Shown: piece by piece, positions 1 to 8,521 of the stretch
Layout of the letters: every line of letters begins with the position of its first letter
How positions within the stretch are numbered: position 1 is the stretch's first letter
Assembly: GCA_003712165.1 (NCBI GenBank)
Contig: RHLH01000001.1
Coordinates: forward strand, 1,302,001-1,366,000
Direction: 5' to 3'
Source: Phycisphaera sp.
GTDB lineage: Bacteria > Planctomycetota > Phycisphaerae > Phycisphaerales > UBA1924
DNA: 64,000 nucleotides
Notes under the pieces: generated by a model
The model's input: the letters and a program-made list of their open reading frames with translations, nothing else
The model's database searches: none
What the model was told of the DNA's origin: nothing
Translations under genes and position numbers: made by a program

Positions 1-1693
1 CTTTGCCCGATGGGCGCAAAGGTGTGGCGGTCACACCAGACGTGCCAACCAGTAGCGCAAGGTCTGTTGACTCTCCCATCGCCTCGACGAGCCCGATGCC
101 GGTGTTGCTCTCGACCTGGTCGGGGCGCAGCGTGAGCCTGTTGAGCACAGGCAGTGATCCGAAGTACTTCACAACGACAAACATCCCACCGCCAGCGGTG
201 GCCATCGCGAGCGCGACCATGACCACGGCTCGCGACAGGTCGGTCTGGCCCGCGGGTGTACTCGGAAACACTCCGCTGCTGGCGCTGACGAAGGCCATCA
301 CCAGGCCTCCAAACAGCAGGACCAATCCCGATATCCCGAACACGCCAAAGCCAGGCACGATGAAGATCTCGATCAGGATGAGCAGGATCCCCGATGCGAT
401 GGCGATCAGCTCCCACCAGCCGGCAAGGCCAAGCATCCAGGCAGGAGCCATGACCAGCAGCAGCGCGATACACGCCACAACGCTCGGCACGATGAGTCCT
501 GGGCTCACCATCTCGATGAAAAGCGCGAGCAGAAAGACAGCAATCAGGATCATCCGGACCCACATGTTCGAGAGCACCTTGACGATACGCTCAGAGACAG
601 TCGTGTTGATCCTGATCACTTCTTTGGCGCCGAAGTACGCCTTGAGATTATCTTCACTGTTGATGTTGCGGGTCGCGAACTTGTAGGTCAGCATCTCGTT
701 CTTGCTCATGACGATCGGGCCGCTGCCGTTGGTTAGATAGCGGACCACGCGCCATTTCCCGGCGTCGTCGCTCGTGAGCACCGGACGCTCAGAGATCGAC
801 GCGAGCATGTCGAGATCCTGTGACGATGCGGCCGATGTCTCGCCAGAAAGCTGAGGTGATAGGTCGCGCAAAGCTGGCGTCGCCGGGCGGAACTCGGTGT
901 CGCCGGTAGGCGTTTCGACGCTATTGCTTTCGGAGTCGGGGACTAGCCCTGAGAGTCCCGCAGCTGATGCGCCGACGATCGCTGGTGATCCTCGAGGTGG
1001 TTCCTGCCCCGGAAAGAGCATCCTGAACTCGGCTTCGTTGATCGCGAGCATCCGGGGTTGTTGACCAGTTTCCGGCGCGATCTCCTCGATCCACCAGAGC
1101 TCGACCTTATCGATCACGATTGCCTGAACGATGAATTCGTCCCAGCCGCGTGTTCGCGCAGAATCAACGACCTCTGCGAGCACGGGCGGCACCTGCTTTT
1201 TGCGGAGTTCACCCTGAGTCGCTACATCAACCCCGCCGGGCCCGATCAGGACCGGGAGGGCATCTCCCATGCGCGCCTCGTTGGCAACGACAATCTCGCG
1301 ACAGGCCAGCGCGATGATCGCGCCGCCGCTGTACGCCTCGGGGTTGATCCACGCCACGGTGTTGGGAACGGACGAGCCCTTGATCGCGGCGCAGATCTCC
1401 AAAACCGCGGGCACCTCGCCACCAGGGGTGTTGATATCGAACACGAGCGCCTGCGCACCGCCCTCGATCGCCAGCGCCATCCTGCGTTTCACGCTGAATG
1501 CTGTGACCCTGTCGATCGGCTCATGGATCGGGATGATCGCGACGCGATCGGCTTGGCGGTTCGCAGCAACCGCAACGGGTGTGACCTGGGCGAGTGCAGT
1601 CGGAGCTGTCAGTACAGACAACAACCCCAGCACACAGGCCAACAGGCAACTGACAATCTCACCCCGCTCAATCCGTTGAGCATTCCGCATCAT
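1..1693 (-). CDS. NfeD-family membrane-bound serine protease (partial, C-terminus off the window)
   Basis: I translated this on the minus strand. It opens at ATG 1693, with a second in-frame ATG at 1690, and stays open to the left edge for 564 codons. After a signal peptide (LLACVLGLLSVLTAPTALAQ) comes a ClpP/SppA-class protease domain with 'VFDINTPGGEVPAV' and 'NPEAYSGGAIIALAC', whose Ser matches the nucleophile of the Ser-Lys dyad in this family. A long linker follows, then about four membrane helices near residues 380-500 (for example 'RMILIAVFLLALFIEMV' and 'GVFGISGLVLLFGGLVMAF'). The C-terminal OB-fold NfeD domain should lie beyond the edge. Family members cleave membrane-associated proteins such as stomatins; the target here is unknown. 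It lies 43 bases downstream of the Nudix gene on the same strand. Confidence 0.9.
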   Translation of the reverse strand, partial: MMRNAQRIERGEIVSCLLACVLGLLSVLTAPTALAQVTPVAVAANRQADRVAIIPIHEPIDRVTAFSVKRRMALAIEGGAQALVFDINTPGGEVPAVLEICAAIKGSSVPNTVAWINPEAYSGGAIIALACREIVVANEARMGDALPVLIGPGGVDVATQGELRKKQVPPVLAEVVDSARTRGWDEFIVQAIVIDKVELWWIEEIAPETGQQPRMLAINEAEFRMLFPGQEPPRGSPAIVGASAAGLSGLVPDSESNSVETPTGDTEFRPATPALRDLSPQLSGETSAASSQDLDMLASISERPVLTSDDAGKWRVVRYLTNGSGPIVMSKNEMLTYKFATRNINSEDNLKAYFGAKEVIRINTTVSERIVKVLSNMWVRMILIAVFLLALFIEMVSPGLIVPSVVACIALLLVMAPAWMLGLAGWWELIAIASGILLILIEIFIVPGFGVFGISGLVLLFGGLVMAFVSASSGVFPSTPAGQTDLSRAVVMVALAMATAGGGMFVVVKYFGSLPVLNRLTLRPDQVESNTGIGLVEAMGESTDLALLVGTSGVTATPLRPSGK

Positions 1694-1736
1694 GTCCAAG
1701 TATACGACGAACTCCCTGAATCACGTTCCATGGGCC

Positions 1737-2297
1737 CTAGATCAGCCCTGTCAGGTCTGCACGGGGGTGAGCGGGGGGGTCGAACTGCTCCTCGACGCTC
1801 CAGGTCATCTCGTCGCCCCTGCAGTCCACGTGGACCGCGAAGAACCCCGGCCTGCCGTCGGGCCCCGTCGCTTCATGGCGACGCACGAGTGGCCAGATGA
1901 CCTTGCGATCCGTTTCAGGGAGCTTCAGAGAATCCAGTTCCTCGGGCGCGTGCCACTCGAGCCGGCCCTCATCCATGTCGTGGGGTTCCAACTCGACTGC
2001 GCCAAGGACCCTGTAGTAGAACAGCAGCCAGTGGCCCTTCCCCTCGAACGCCTGCTCAGAGATCAAGCCCATCAAGTGAAGCCTCGAGAGCGGGATCTCG
2101 AGCCCGGCTTCCTCGCGGATCTCCCGCTGAGCGCACTGCGCGGGTGATTCACCAGTGGACATTTCCAGCTTCCCTCCGATCGGGGAGCAGAGCCCCTGAT
2201 TGGGCGCTCGCAGTCTGTGGAGCAGGAGGATGCGGCCCTTGTCGTCGCGCAGGTCGCAGAGTGTCGCCAGTTTGTAGGGCAGTGCGGGTGTTTCCAT
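1737..2297 (-). CDS. Nudix hydrolase
   Basis: A 186-residue protein with a Nudix box at about residues 41-67: 'GGKLEMSTGESPAQ' followed by 'REIREEAGL'. The REUxEExGU core is intact. Two extra residues sit between the GG and the first catalytic-side Glu compared with the canonical Gx5E spacing. The family hydrolyses nucleoside diphosphates linked to other groups and binds Mg2+ through the Glu cluster. Substrate cannot be read from the sequence; a C-terminal extension ends in a hydrophilic tail. It is transcribed away from murC and upstream of the nfeD-like gene, probably as a two-gene unit. Confidence 0.88.
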   Translation of the reverse strand: METPALPYKLATLCDLRDDKGRILLLHRLRAPNQGLCSPIGGKLEMSTGESPAQCAQREIREEAGLEIPLSRLHLMGLISEQAFEGKGHWLLFYYRVLGAVELEPHDMDEGRLEWHAPEELDSLKLPETDRKVIWPLVRRHEATGPDGRPGFFAVHVDCRGDEMTWSVEEQFDPPAHPRADLTGLI

Positions 2298-2385
2298 TGT
2301 CGGAAGCGTAGCAGGGAGGCTGTCGGTTGTGCATAAACCTCGCGGCTTGGCGTAATTGACAGCTTGTGGCCGATACTCTCATGCC

Positions 2386-3915
2386 GTGTCGAACACACCT
2401 ATCAACATCGGATTTGAATCTCTCGCTGCTGCCAACGGATCGTGCTACATGATCGGGATCGGCGGTTGTGGCATGTCGGGCCTCGCCCGCCTGCTCCACG
2501 CCCACGGCGTCGAGGTCGCGGGCACCGACTCTGTCCCGAGTCCAACGACCGATGCGCTCGGGAACGAGGGCCTCTGCGTCGCCGTGGGGGACACCCCGGT
2601 CGAACTCCCGGTCAACTGCGGCTCGGTCGTCGCATCCGCAGCGGTCCCGGCGAGCCACCCACTCAAGCTGGAAGCGGACCGCCGGGGAATTCCTGTGTTC
2701 ACTTACGCCGAAGCGCTGGGCCAGACCATGCGTTGCATGTCGGGCGTCGCCCTTGCGGGGACCCACGGCAAGAGCACAACCACCGCTCTGCTCTCAACGG
2801 CGCTCATCGAAGCCGGTCTTGACCCAACCGTGATCGTCGGCGCCAACTGCTCGCACCTGCGAGACAACAAGGGCAACGCAACAGGTTTCAGGCTGGGCTC
2901 CACGCTCGTGCCCGAAGGTCCGCTGCAAGGCCAGCCGGGTCTGCTCCTTGCCGAGGCATGTGAGTTCAACCGCAGTTTCCACAACCTCGCGCCGAGGATC
3001 GCGGGTATCGGTTCGGTAGAGGCCGACCACCTTGATATCTATGGCTCGATCGACGCGGTCGTCGAGGCGTTCCACGAGTTCGCCAAGCTCATCCCGCCTG
3101 CCTCCGACAGGCCTGGCCAGGGAGGCAAGCTCATCATCGGTCACGACAATGCACACCGGCGCGATGTGACGAGCGGTTTGGAGTGTGAGGTCGAGACGCT
3201 GGGCTTCAACCCGGCTGCCGACTGGTCGATCACGTTCGATCCCGAGTCGCGCCGCGTCAAACTCAGCTACAAGTCTGAGTTCGCAGCCGAGTACACGTGC
3301 CCCATGCCGGGCGATCACTCGGCGCTCAATTCGGCGATGGCGTTCGCGCTCGCCGAGTCACTCGGCGCCGACCGTGAATCGATCGTCCGCGCGTTCAAGA
3401 CCTTCAAGGGCATCGGACGCAGGTTGGAACTCCTCGGTGACAGAACGATGCCTGAGGGCGGCACGGTTCGCGTCTACGACGACTACGGCCACCACCCGAC
3501 CGAGGTCGAGATGACCCTGCGTGCATTACGCCAGCACGAGCGCCCGCAGGACAAGGGCGGCAGACTCGTGTGCGTATTCCAGCCTCACCAGCACTCGAGG
3601 ACACGCTTCCTGCTCGACGACTTCGCTGCTGCGTTCGGACAGGCGGATGTTGTGATCGTGCCGCACATCTACTTCGTGCGCGATTCAGAGGCGGAGAAGC
3701 AGAAGGTGTCTGCGGGCGATCTCGTTGACCGCCTTCGTTCCCGCGGCACGCGCGCGATGCACCTCTACCCGTTCGACGCGATTGTTGAGCAGGTCGAAGA
3801 GACCTGCCGCGCCGGCGACCTGCTGGTCGTGATGGGTGCCGGTCCGGTCTGGACCATCGCACGCTCTTTCATGGAGCGTGCCCCCTCACCCAACACATCA
3901 GCGGTGGGTGTGTGA
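2386..3915 (+). CDS. murC: UDP-N-acetylmuramate--L-alanine ligase MurC
   Basis: MurC adds L-Ala to UDP-MurNAc in the cytoplasm, the first amino-acid step of peptidoglycan synthesis. The protein has the Rossmann-like UDP-binding start 'MIGIGGCGMSGLARLL', the ATP-binding loop 'GVALAGTHGKSTTTALL', the central 'EACEFNRSFHNL' and the C-terminal Mur domain 'VYDDYGHHPTEVE'. I prefer GTG 2386 (MSNTPINIGF) to the in-frame TTG at 2356, because homology begins right after it. That gives 509 residues, slightly long for the family (about 460-490). Part of the excess is an inserted P-A-S-D-R-P-G-Q-G-G loop at about residues 237-247, encoded by a nested palindrome. It overlaps murB by one base. Confidence 0.96.
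   Translation: MSNTPINIGFESLAAANGSCYMIGIGGCGMSGLARLLHAHGVEVAGTDSVPSPTTDALGNEGLCVAVGDTPVELPVNCGSVVASAAVPASHPLKLEADRRGIPVFTYAEALGQTMRCMSGVALAGTHGKSTTTALLSTALIEAGLDPTVIVGANCSHLRDNKGNATGFRLGSTLVPEGPLQGQPGLLLAEACEFNRSFHNLAPRIAGIGSVEADHLDIYGSIDAVVEAFHEFAKLIPPASDRPGQGGKLIIGHDNAHRRDVTSGLECEVETLGFNPAADWSITFDPESRRVKLSYKSEFAAEYTCPMPGDHSALNSAMAFALAESLGADRESIVRAFKTFKGIGRRLELLGDRTMPEGGTVRVYDDYGHHPTEVEMTLRALRQHERPQDKGGRLVCVFQPHQHSRTRFLLDDFAAAFGQADVVIVPHIYFVRDSEAEKQKVSAGDLVDRLRSRGTRAMHLYPFDAIVEQVEETCRAGDLLVVMGAGPVWTIARSFMERAPSPNTSAVGV
3100..3126. repeat. nested palindrome inserted in frame in murC
   Basis: GCCTCC at 3100-3105 and GGAGGC at 3121-3126 form perfect inverted arms. Between them lie the smaller palindromes CAGGCCTG (3108-3115) and TGGCCA (3114-3119). 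The element encodes a Pro/Ser/Gly/Arg-rich loop where other MurC proteins run directly from the 'F-x-x-L-P' strand to the next beta strand. This looks like a small mobile or proliferating palindromic element tolerated in a coding loop. I see no second copy in the window. Confidence 0.5.
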
Positions 3916-4826
3916 TGAGCAAGACCCAAGCGCTCCCCGAGATCGAACGCGATGCACCGATCCCGACCTGGTTCAACGTGGGCGGCGGTGCGGATCGTCT
4001 GGCTCGCCCCGCATCGGTCGAGGAGCTCTGCGCGTGCAAGGCCGCCGAGCCCGAGATGCGCGTGCTTGGTGATGGCGCGAACCTACTCGTGGCTGATGAG
4101 GGTGTTGGCGAACTCGTCGTGAAACTCGATCAGCCGGTTTTCCGAGCCGTGGAGATCAACGAATCCACAGGAGTTGTTCGCGCCGGGGGCGGCGCAGATC
4201 TGTCGAAGCTCATCCACGCCTGCGTTCGAGCTGGCCTTACTGGAATCGAGGGCTTGATCGGCGTGCCCGCGACGCTCGGCGGCGCTGCGTTCATGAACGC
4301 TGGCGGCGCGCACGGGCAGATGGCCGACGTCGTTGGTTCGGTCCACGCGGTGAACACCGAGGGAGAGATCGTCGTCATTCCTCGCGATCAGATCAGCTAC
4401 GCCTACCGCACCAGCGGCTTGTTCGATCTCGTGATCAGCGAGGTTGAATTGCAACTGACCCCTGGAGATCCAGACGCTGCGCGTTCACGGCTCAAGGGCA
4501 TCATGGCGCAGAAGAAACTCACCCAGCCCCTGGCGGCAAAGACCTGCGGCTGCGTGTTCCGGAACCCGGTGCTGCGCCACGGCATCGAGGGTGTCGGGGC
4601 TGCGCACGATCGGGTCAGCGCGGGCAAGCTGATTGATCTTGCAGGCGGGAAGGGGCTGACGACCGGTCCATGCGCAGTGAGTAACACCCACGCGAACTTC
4701 ATCGAGACCGACGACACCGCCAACGCAACGGACATCCTCCGACTGATCCAGAAGGTGCAGGACCTTGTCTACGACCGTTACGAGATCCTGCTCGAAACCG
4801 AAGTCGTAGTGTGGAGGCGCTCATGA
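3915..4826 (+). CDS. murB: UDP-N-acetylenolpyruvoylglucosamine reductase MurB
   Basis: MurB reduces the enolpyruvyl group to make UDP-MurNAc, using FAD and NADPH. The FAD-binding motifs are clear: 'VLGDGANLLVADEG', 'GIEGLIGVPATLGGAAFMNA' and 'SYAYRTSGL'. The length of 303 residues and the compact C-terminal domain fit the short type II MurB. At the position of the catalytic proton-donor Ser (G-S-x-F in characterised enzymes) this protein has Cys ('CGCVFRNP', about Cys 213). ATG 3915 overlaps the murC stop by one base, and a GTG at 3912 is also in frame. The end overlaps ddl as ATGA. The order murC-murB-ddl-ftsQ-like is classic dcw order. Confidence 0.95.
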   Translation: MSKTQALPEIERDAPIPTWFNVGGGADRLARPASVEELCACKAAEPEMRVLGDGANLLVADEGVGELVVKLDQPVFRAVEINESTGVVRAGGGADLSKLIHACVRAGLTGIEGLIGVPATLGGAAFMNAGGAHGQMADVVGSVHAVNTEGEIVVIPRDQISYAYRTSGLFDLVISEVELQLTPGDPDAARSRLKGIMAQKKLTQPLAAKTCGCVFRNPVLRHGIEGVGAAHDRVSAGKLIDLAGGKGLTTGPCAVSNTHANFIETDDTANATDILRLIQKVQDLVYDRYEILLETEVVVWRRS

Positions 4827-5773
4827 CCGGGCGGATCGCAGTTCTGGGCGGCGGGCCGGACGCCGAGCGGGAGGTCTCGATCGAATCGAGCACCGCGGTT
4901 ACGAAGGGGCTCGTCGACGCGGGGCTCGATGCGAAGCTCCACCTGATCGACAGGCCCGATTCTCTTGCACATATCGAGGCGGATGTCATCGTCCCGGTTC
5001 TGCACGGCAGGTGGGGCGAGGGCGGCGCGCTCCAGGACATCCTTGAACGCGACGGCAGGCCGTACGTCGGCTGCGGACCGCGTGCTGCGCGTGTGTGCAT
5101 GGACAAGTTCGCTGCGAAGCTGGAAGCGGCGAGGCTCGGCATCCGAACGGCACCGGCGCAGCTGCTCAACATCAAGGATCGTGTTGATATGCCGCTGCCC
5201 TACGTCATCAAGCCTGCTCTCGAAGGCTCGAGTGTCGGGCTTCATATCTGTCACACGAAGCAGGATGCAGAACGGGCATTCGAGTCCTCGTTAGCAGACG
5301 TGCATGCGAACCTCGGGCAGGTCGTCATCGTGGAGAAGATGATCATTGGTCGCGAGGTGACTTCTCCCGTTATCGAGCGCGACGGCAAGCTCGAAGCGCT
5401 GCCTCTGGTGAGCATCGAGCCAGCCGAGGGCATCTATGACTTCGAAGCCAAGTACAAACGCGATGACACGGTCTACACCGTCGAGCCCGAGGGGGTGGAC
5501 ATCGAGGCGATCCAGAGCGACACGCTGAGATTCGCCGAGGCGATCGGGATCAGGCACCTGGCGCGCGTTGACTTCATTGTCGATGGGCAGGGTGATCACT
5601 GGTTCCTTGAGGCGAACACGATGCCGGGATTCACGGCTCACTCGCTCGTGCCCCAAGCGGCGGCGAGGGGCGGGCTGCCCATGCCCGATTTGTGTGCCCA
5701 TCTGGCAAAATCAGCATGCTCGGGCCCAGAACGGGCCTTAGGCGCTTCTCATTCAAGCCTGAAGCCCTGCTGA
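4823..5773 (+). CDS. ddl: D-alanine--D-alanine ligase
   Basis: An ATP-grasp ligase that makes D-Ala-D-Ala for the peptidoglycan stem. It shows the N-terminal 'VLGGGPDAEREVSIES', the 'PVLHGRWGEGGALQDILE' strand-loop, the grasp-fold lysine region 'PYVIKPALEGSSVGL', and the metal-binding end 'LARVDFIVD...WFLEANTMPGFTAHS'. The length of 316 residues is normal. ATG 4823 overlaps the murB stop (ATGA), which favours it over GTG 4811. The last about 25 residues, after 'LPMPDLCAHLAKSA', are not typical of the family and look like a short read-on tail. Confidence 0.95.
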   Translation: MTGRIAVLGGGPDAEREVSIESSTAVTKGLVDAGLDAKLHLIDRPDSLAHIEADVIVPVLHGRWGEGGALQDILERDGRPYVGCGPRAARVCMDKFAAKLEAARLGIRTAPAQLLNIKDRVDMPLPYVIKPALEGSSVGLHICHTKQDAERAFESSLADVHANLGQVVIVEKMIIGREVTSPVIERDGKLEALPLVSIEPAEGIYDFEAKYKRDDTVYTVEPEGVDIEAIQSDTLRFAEAIGIRHLARVDFIVDGQGDHWFLEANTMPGFTAHSLVPQAAARGGLPMPDLCAHLAKSACSGPERALGASHSSLKPC

Positions 5774-5791
5774 TCCGACGCAAGTAGCTGT

Positions 5792-6691
5792 ATGGCTGCG
5801 CGCAGGAAGAAAAAGAAGACCAAACGCGAGCTCATCATGGAGCGGATCTCGCCCGAATTGGTTGGGACCGTTCTGACCGGGCTTGTGCTGGTGGTTGGGA
5901 TGGGCGTTGGGCTCAGGTTCGCGGATCATCAAGCCGCGGATATTGCATCGAGCGGGCCCCCGGTCGTTCGTATCAACTGGCCGAGCGCCGTGTCAGCCGG
6001 GCAGCCGGTCAACTGGCCTCCCGCGACCACTCAACGGCAGCTGCTCGATGACGCGTACGAAATCGTCCAGAAGCATTCCGGCCCCTTCTCGTCGCGCACG
6101 CTCGAGTCACTCGGCGTCTGGCTCCACCAGTCGGGTTGGGTGAGCGAGATTCGTGACATCAAGCGGCTTGATGAGGGTGTCATCGAGATCGATGCCGCCT
6201 GGCGTTCACCCGGCGCGGTTGTCCGTGAAGGCGCGCACGATTACCTCATCGCGAGCGACGGCAGGCGTCTCAGGCTGAGCTGGCGGGCTGACCTGTCACC
6301 TTTCCCGGTGATTCGCGGCGCCAACGATGCAAACACTCTGCAGGTCGTGCCCGGCGAGGTGTGGCCGAGCCGATCTGTGCAAGCGGGGCTCGAGGTCCTC
6401 AATCTGCTCCGAGAGCAGTTGCCTGGCTCGCTCGGGTCTGATCAGATTCGAGGAGTCGAGGTCTCCGCGTATGACCGGTTCAAGCGTGTGGTGCTGCTGA
6501 CGGACAAGGGCACACGCGTGATCTGGGGCCGCACCCCGAGTGACCCTGTGCCTGACGCAGTCTCAACCGAGGCGAAGCTCAATCAGCTCCGGTATCTGCG
6601 CCAGAACCCCGAATTCGGCAGACGGATCGATGCCGGTCGAGAGCTTATTGATATCAGCTCCGGGCCGGTTTTGGTGGAAGATCGCCGGTAG
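5792..6691 (+). CDS. FtsQ-like cell-division protein
   Basis: A 299-residue bitopic protein. It has a very basic cytoplasmic head (MAARRKKKKTKREL), one membrane helix at about residues 22-42 (LVGTVLTGLVLVVGMGVGL) and a large periplasmic part. FtsQ/DivIB has this topology with a POTRA and a beta domain, and its gene usually follows ddl in the dcw cluster, as here (18 bases after ddl). Sequence identity to FtsQ is not obvious by eye, so the call rests on topology and place. Planctomycetes generally lack FtsZ, so its partner is unclear. It could also be an unrelated anchored protein. Confidence 0.65.
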   Translation: MAARRKKKKTKRELIMERISPELVGTVLTGLVLVVGMGVGLRFADHQAADIASSGPPVVRINWPSAVSAGQPVNWPPATTQRQLLDDAYEIVQKHSGPFSSRTLESLGVWLHQSGWVSEIRDIKRLDEGVIEIDAAWRSPGAVVREGAHDYLIASDGRRLRLSWRADLSPFPVIRGANDANTLQVVPGEVWPSRSVQAGLEVLNLLREQLPGSLGSDQIRGVEVSAYDRFKRVVLLTDKGTRVIWGRTPSDPVPDAVSTEAKLNQLRYLRQNPEFGRRIDAGRELIDISSGPVLVEDRR

Positions 6692-6712
6692 CACTCCCAA
6701 GATTCTCACAAG

Positions 6713-7597
6713 GTGAGCGAACAGCACACATCCGAGAGCAGCGAAGGTGATCAGAAGACACCCGGCGCGTTCCGTGAATGGATGGAGCACGTCGGACTCG
6801 TTGCCCCTATGGACGAACCAGACCGCTGGGCGCACAGGCGGGGCGAGCCACGCGGCTTTGCTGTCATCTGGATGGGGTTCCTGCTCGTTTCAACCCTGGC
6901 AGTTTTCTTGTCACTCGGCGACCCGATGCGTGTGACCGCCGAGGGGTACCGCGAAGGCGCGAGGATGCTGGTCACTGTGATCTCGATCGGGATCACAGTC
7001 ATGTGGCCCATGATCAGACTCAGCCAACTCTCTCCTGTTGGCGGCGGCACCACGATGGTCGTGAAGGATCTGATCATCCTGCTCATCCCGCTGCAAGCAG
7101 TGCTCTGGCCCCAGGTTGTCATCACTGGTTGGACAGCCAGCGCTGTCGCAGCCTCGAATCTGCTGCTCATTTCTTGGGCGCTTATTGTCGGAGCATTCCT
7201 GGCGATCGCACTGGGTTCGGGGCGCAGGCTCAGACTGGGTGAGCAGAAGCTCGATTCGGATTACCAAGCAAAGAAAGCCGGCCTTGAGAGAACATATTGG
7301 ATGATGGGTCTTCTCTTGGCTGTGTTGATTGGGCCGGTGTTGCTTCTCACCCTGCAATCGGTGGGGCGAGCGAGTTCGGAGGATGCGCAGCTGCTGTTGC
7401 GGATGTCCTCGCCGTTGACCGCTCCCTGGGAGATGCTCCAGAGCCGGATCTGGACAGGTCAGCACGCGGTGGTGGGGCCCGCACACTGGCGAGCCGCCTG
7501 GATGACAGCGTGCATCGCGGTCTCGGCGTGGATCCTGGTCGGGATCATCAGAGGAACAGGGGCCTCGAAACTGGCAAGGCGCAACGATTCGGCCTAG
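6713..7597 (+). CDS. multi-pass membrane protein of unknown function
   Basis: I do not recognise this 294-residue protein. It starts at GTG 6713 after an 'acaagg' ribosome site. It has a soluble acidic N-terminus and about six membrane helices, including '[20 protein letters not shown]', '[18 protein letters not shown]', '[17 protein letters not shown]', '[18 protein letters not shown]' and a last helix '[17 protein letters not shown]'. A loop of charged residues ([17 protein letters not shown]) lies in the middle. It sits between the ftsQ-like gene and greA and is probably cotranscribed with the cell-wall genes. No catalytic motif is visible. Confidence 0.75.
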   Translation: MSEQHTSESSEGDQKTPGAFREWMEHVGLVAPMDEPDRWAHRRGEPRGFAVIWMGFLLVSTLAVFLSLGDPMRVTAEGYREGARMLVTVISIGITVMWPMIRLSQLSPVGGGTTMVVKDLIILLIPLQAVLWPQVVITGWTASAVAASNLLLISWALIVGAFLAIALGSGRRLRLGEQKLDSDYQAKKAGLERTYWMMGLLLAVLIGPVLLLTLQSVGRASSEDAQLLLRMSSPLTAPWEMLQSRIWTGQHAVVGPAHWRAAWMTACIAVSAWILVGIIRGTGASKLARRNDSA

Positions 7598-7661
7598 ATT
7601 GTCCACTGCGCACAAGGCGGTGCGCCCTTCAGCGGTCCACAGAGCCAAACGGAGAATCGGC

Positions 7662-8126
7662 ATGGAACTTCTGACCCCAGACGAGAAAGCCAAGCTCGAG
7701 CAGCGTGTGACGGAACTCAAGGAGAACCGGCCGAAGATCTCGGAACGCATCGCCGAGGCGCGGGCGCTCGGGGATTTGAAGGAGAATGCCGAGTACCACG
7801 CGGCGCGTGAGCAGCAGGGGATGGAGGAGGCCGAAATCCGCCGTCTTGAGGAGAAGCTCGCCAGCGCTCAGGTCATAGACTCGAGCAAGCAGGCTGCAGA
7901 TGTCGTATTCATTGGGTCCGTCGTCCGTCTGAAGGACCTCAAGCGGGGCGATGACGACACCTACCGCCTCGTTGGCGAGCTCTCAGGAAACGCGATGGCT
8001 GAGCATGTCGAGGTCAGTGTGAACTCGCCGATGGGCCAGGCGCTGCTCAAATCCCGTGTGGGTGAGACAATCCGTGTCGATGCACCCCGGGGCGTTAAGC
8101 AGTTTGAGATCGTCGAACTGCTCTGA
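7662..8126 (+). CDS. greA: transcription elongation factor GreA
   Basis: GreA binds the RNA polymerase secondary channel and stimulates cleavage of backtracked RNA. The N-terminal coiled coil carries the acidic tip motif '[18 protein letters not shown]', and the C-terminal FKBP-like domain ends 'KQFEIVELL'. I use ATG 7662 ([13 protein letters not shown]), giving 154 residues, close to the usual 158. The reading frame extends 21 codons upstream, but those residues are unlike any GreA. Confidence 0.96.
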   Translation: MELLTPDEKAKLEQRVTELKENRPKISERIAEARALGDLKENAEYHAAREQQGMEEAEIRRLEEKLASAQVIDSSKQAADVVFIGSVVRLKDLKRGDDDTYRLVGELSGNAMAEHVEVSVNSPMGQALLKSRVGETIRVDAPRGVKQFEIVELL

Positions 8127-8156
8127 GCAGAGCTGGTTCGTGTGAGGCGCGAGTCC

Positions 8157-8327
8157 TCAACCCTTGTCCTGCTGATCGAGCTTGTTGGGCACATTCTGAG
8201 GCTGCTTGCCTTGCTGCGGGTTGGCCTTGTCGGTTCCGGTATGGGTGGTGAACCGGCCGGTGCCCGAGTCGTACAACGCGGCTTCGAGCGACAGCGACTT
8301 GGCTTCTCTATTCGGTGATTCGCTCAT
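8157..8327 (-). CDS. small hydrophilic hypothetical protein (56 aa)
   Basis: A short minus-strand reading frame starts at ATG 8327 and ends at TGA 8157. The product is hydrophilic and Gln/Asn-rich, begins MSESPNREAKSLSLEAAL and contains 'GRFTTHTGTDKANPQQGKQ'. It has no membrane segment or known motif. It fills the space between greA and the promoter of the next gene, where the opposite strand has only a low-quality frame. It could be a genuine small protein or chance. Confidence 0.4.
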   Translation of the reverse strand: MSESPNREAKSLSLEAALYDSGTGRFTTHTGTDKANPQQGKQPQNVPNKLDQQDKG

Positions 8328-8460
8328 CCTTGAACCCCCATTTCACAGAGACCCGGCCGGGGGAGTCCGAATGGGCCCCGACCATCTGTCAACAGGTTAC
8401 CGGATGTTGCCCATATTCTCAATGCGTAAAGGCGGCACGAGCTCTGCGTCAGGATATGAC

Positions 8461-8489
8461 TTGCAGCCGATGATAAGTTTGTGTATGCT
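8461..8489 (+). promoter_or_regulatory. sigma-70-type promoter for the Gly/Tyr-rich exported protein
   Basis: TTGCAG at 8461-8466 and TATGCT at 8484-8489 are separated by exactly 17 bases, a good match to -35/-10 boxes. Transcription would start near 8496. A perfect AGGAGG lies at 8510-8515, seven bases before ATG 8522. Confidence 0.55.
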
Positions 8490-8521
8490 TACTAACTAGT
8501 AGCGGGCACAGGAGGCTCACC

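Noticed and set aside
3-686. Open plus-strand frame of 227 codons
   Set aside because: It is antisense to the NfeD-like gene, whose minus-strand translation has clear protease and membrane motifs.
1058-1900. Open plus-strand frame of 280 codons
   Set aside because: Antisense to the NfeD-like and Nudix genes; composition is Arg/Pro-rich without motifs.
2356-2377. TTGACA and GATACT as a murC promoter
   Set aside because: The boxes are only 10 bases apart, too close for sigma-70.
5722-5736. GGCCC-agaac-GGGCC hairpin at the end of ddl as a terminator
   Set aside because: No T-run follows, it lies within the coding sequence, and the next gene is close downstream.
6911-7750. Open minus-strand frame of 279 codons
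   Set aside because: Antisense to the membrane protein and greA; no family features.
8206-8499. Plus-strand frame of 97 codons before the Gly/Tyr-rich gene
   Set aside because: No ribosome site, runs through the promoter, and the composition is not protein-like.
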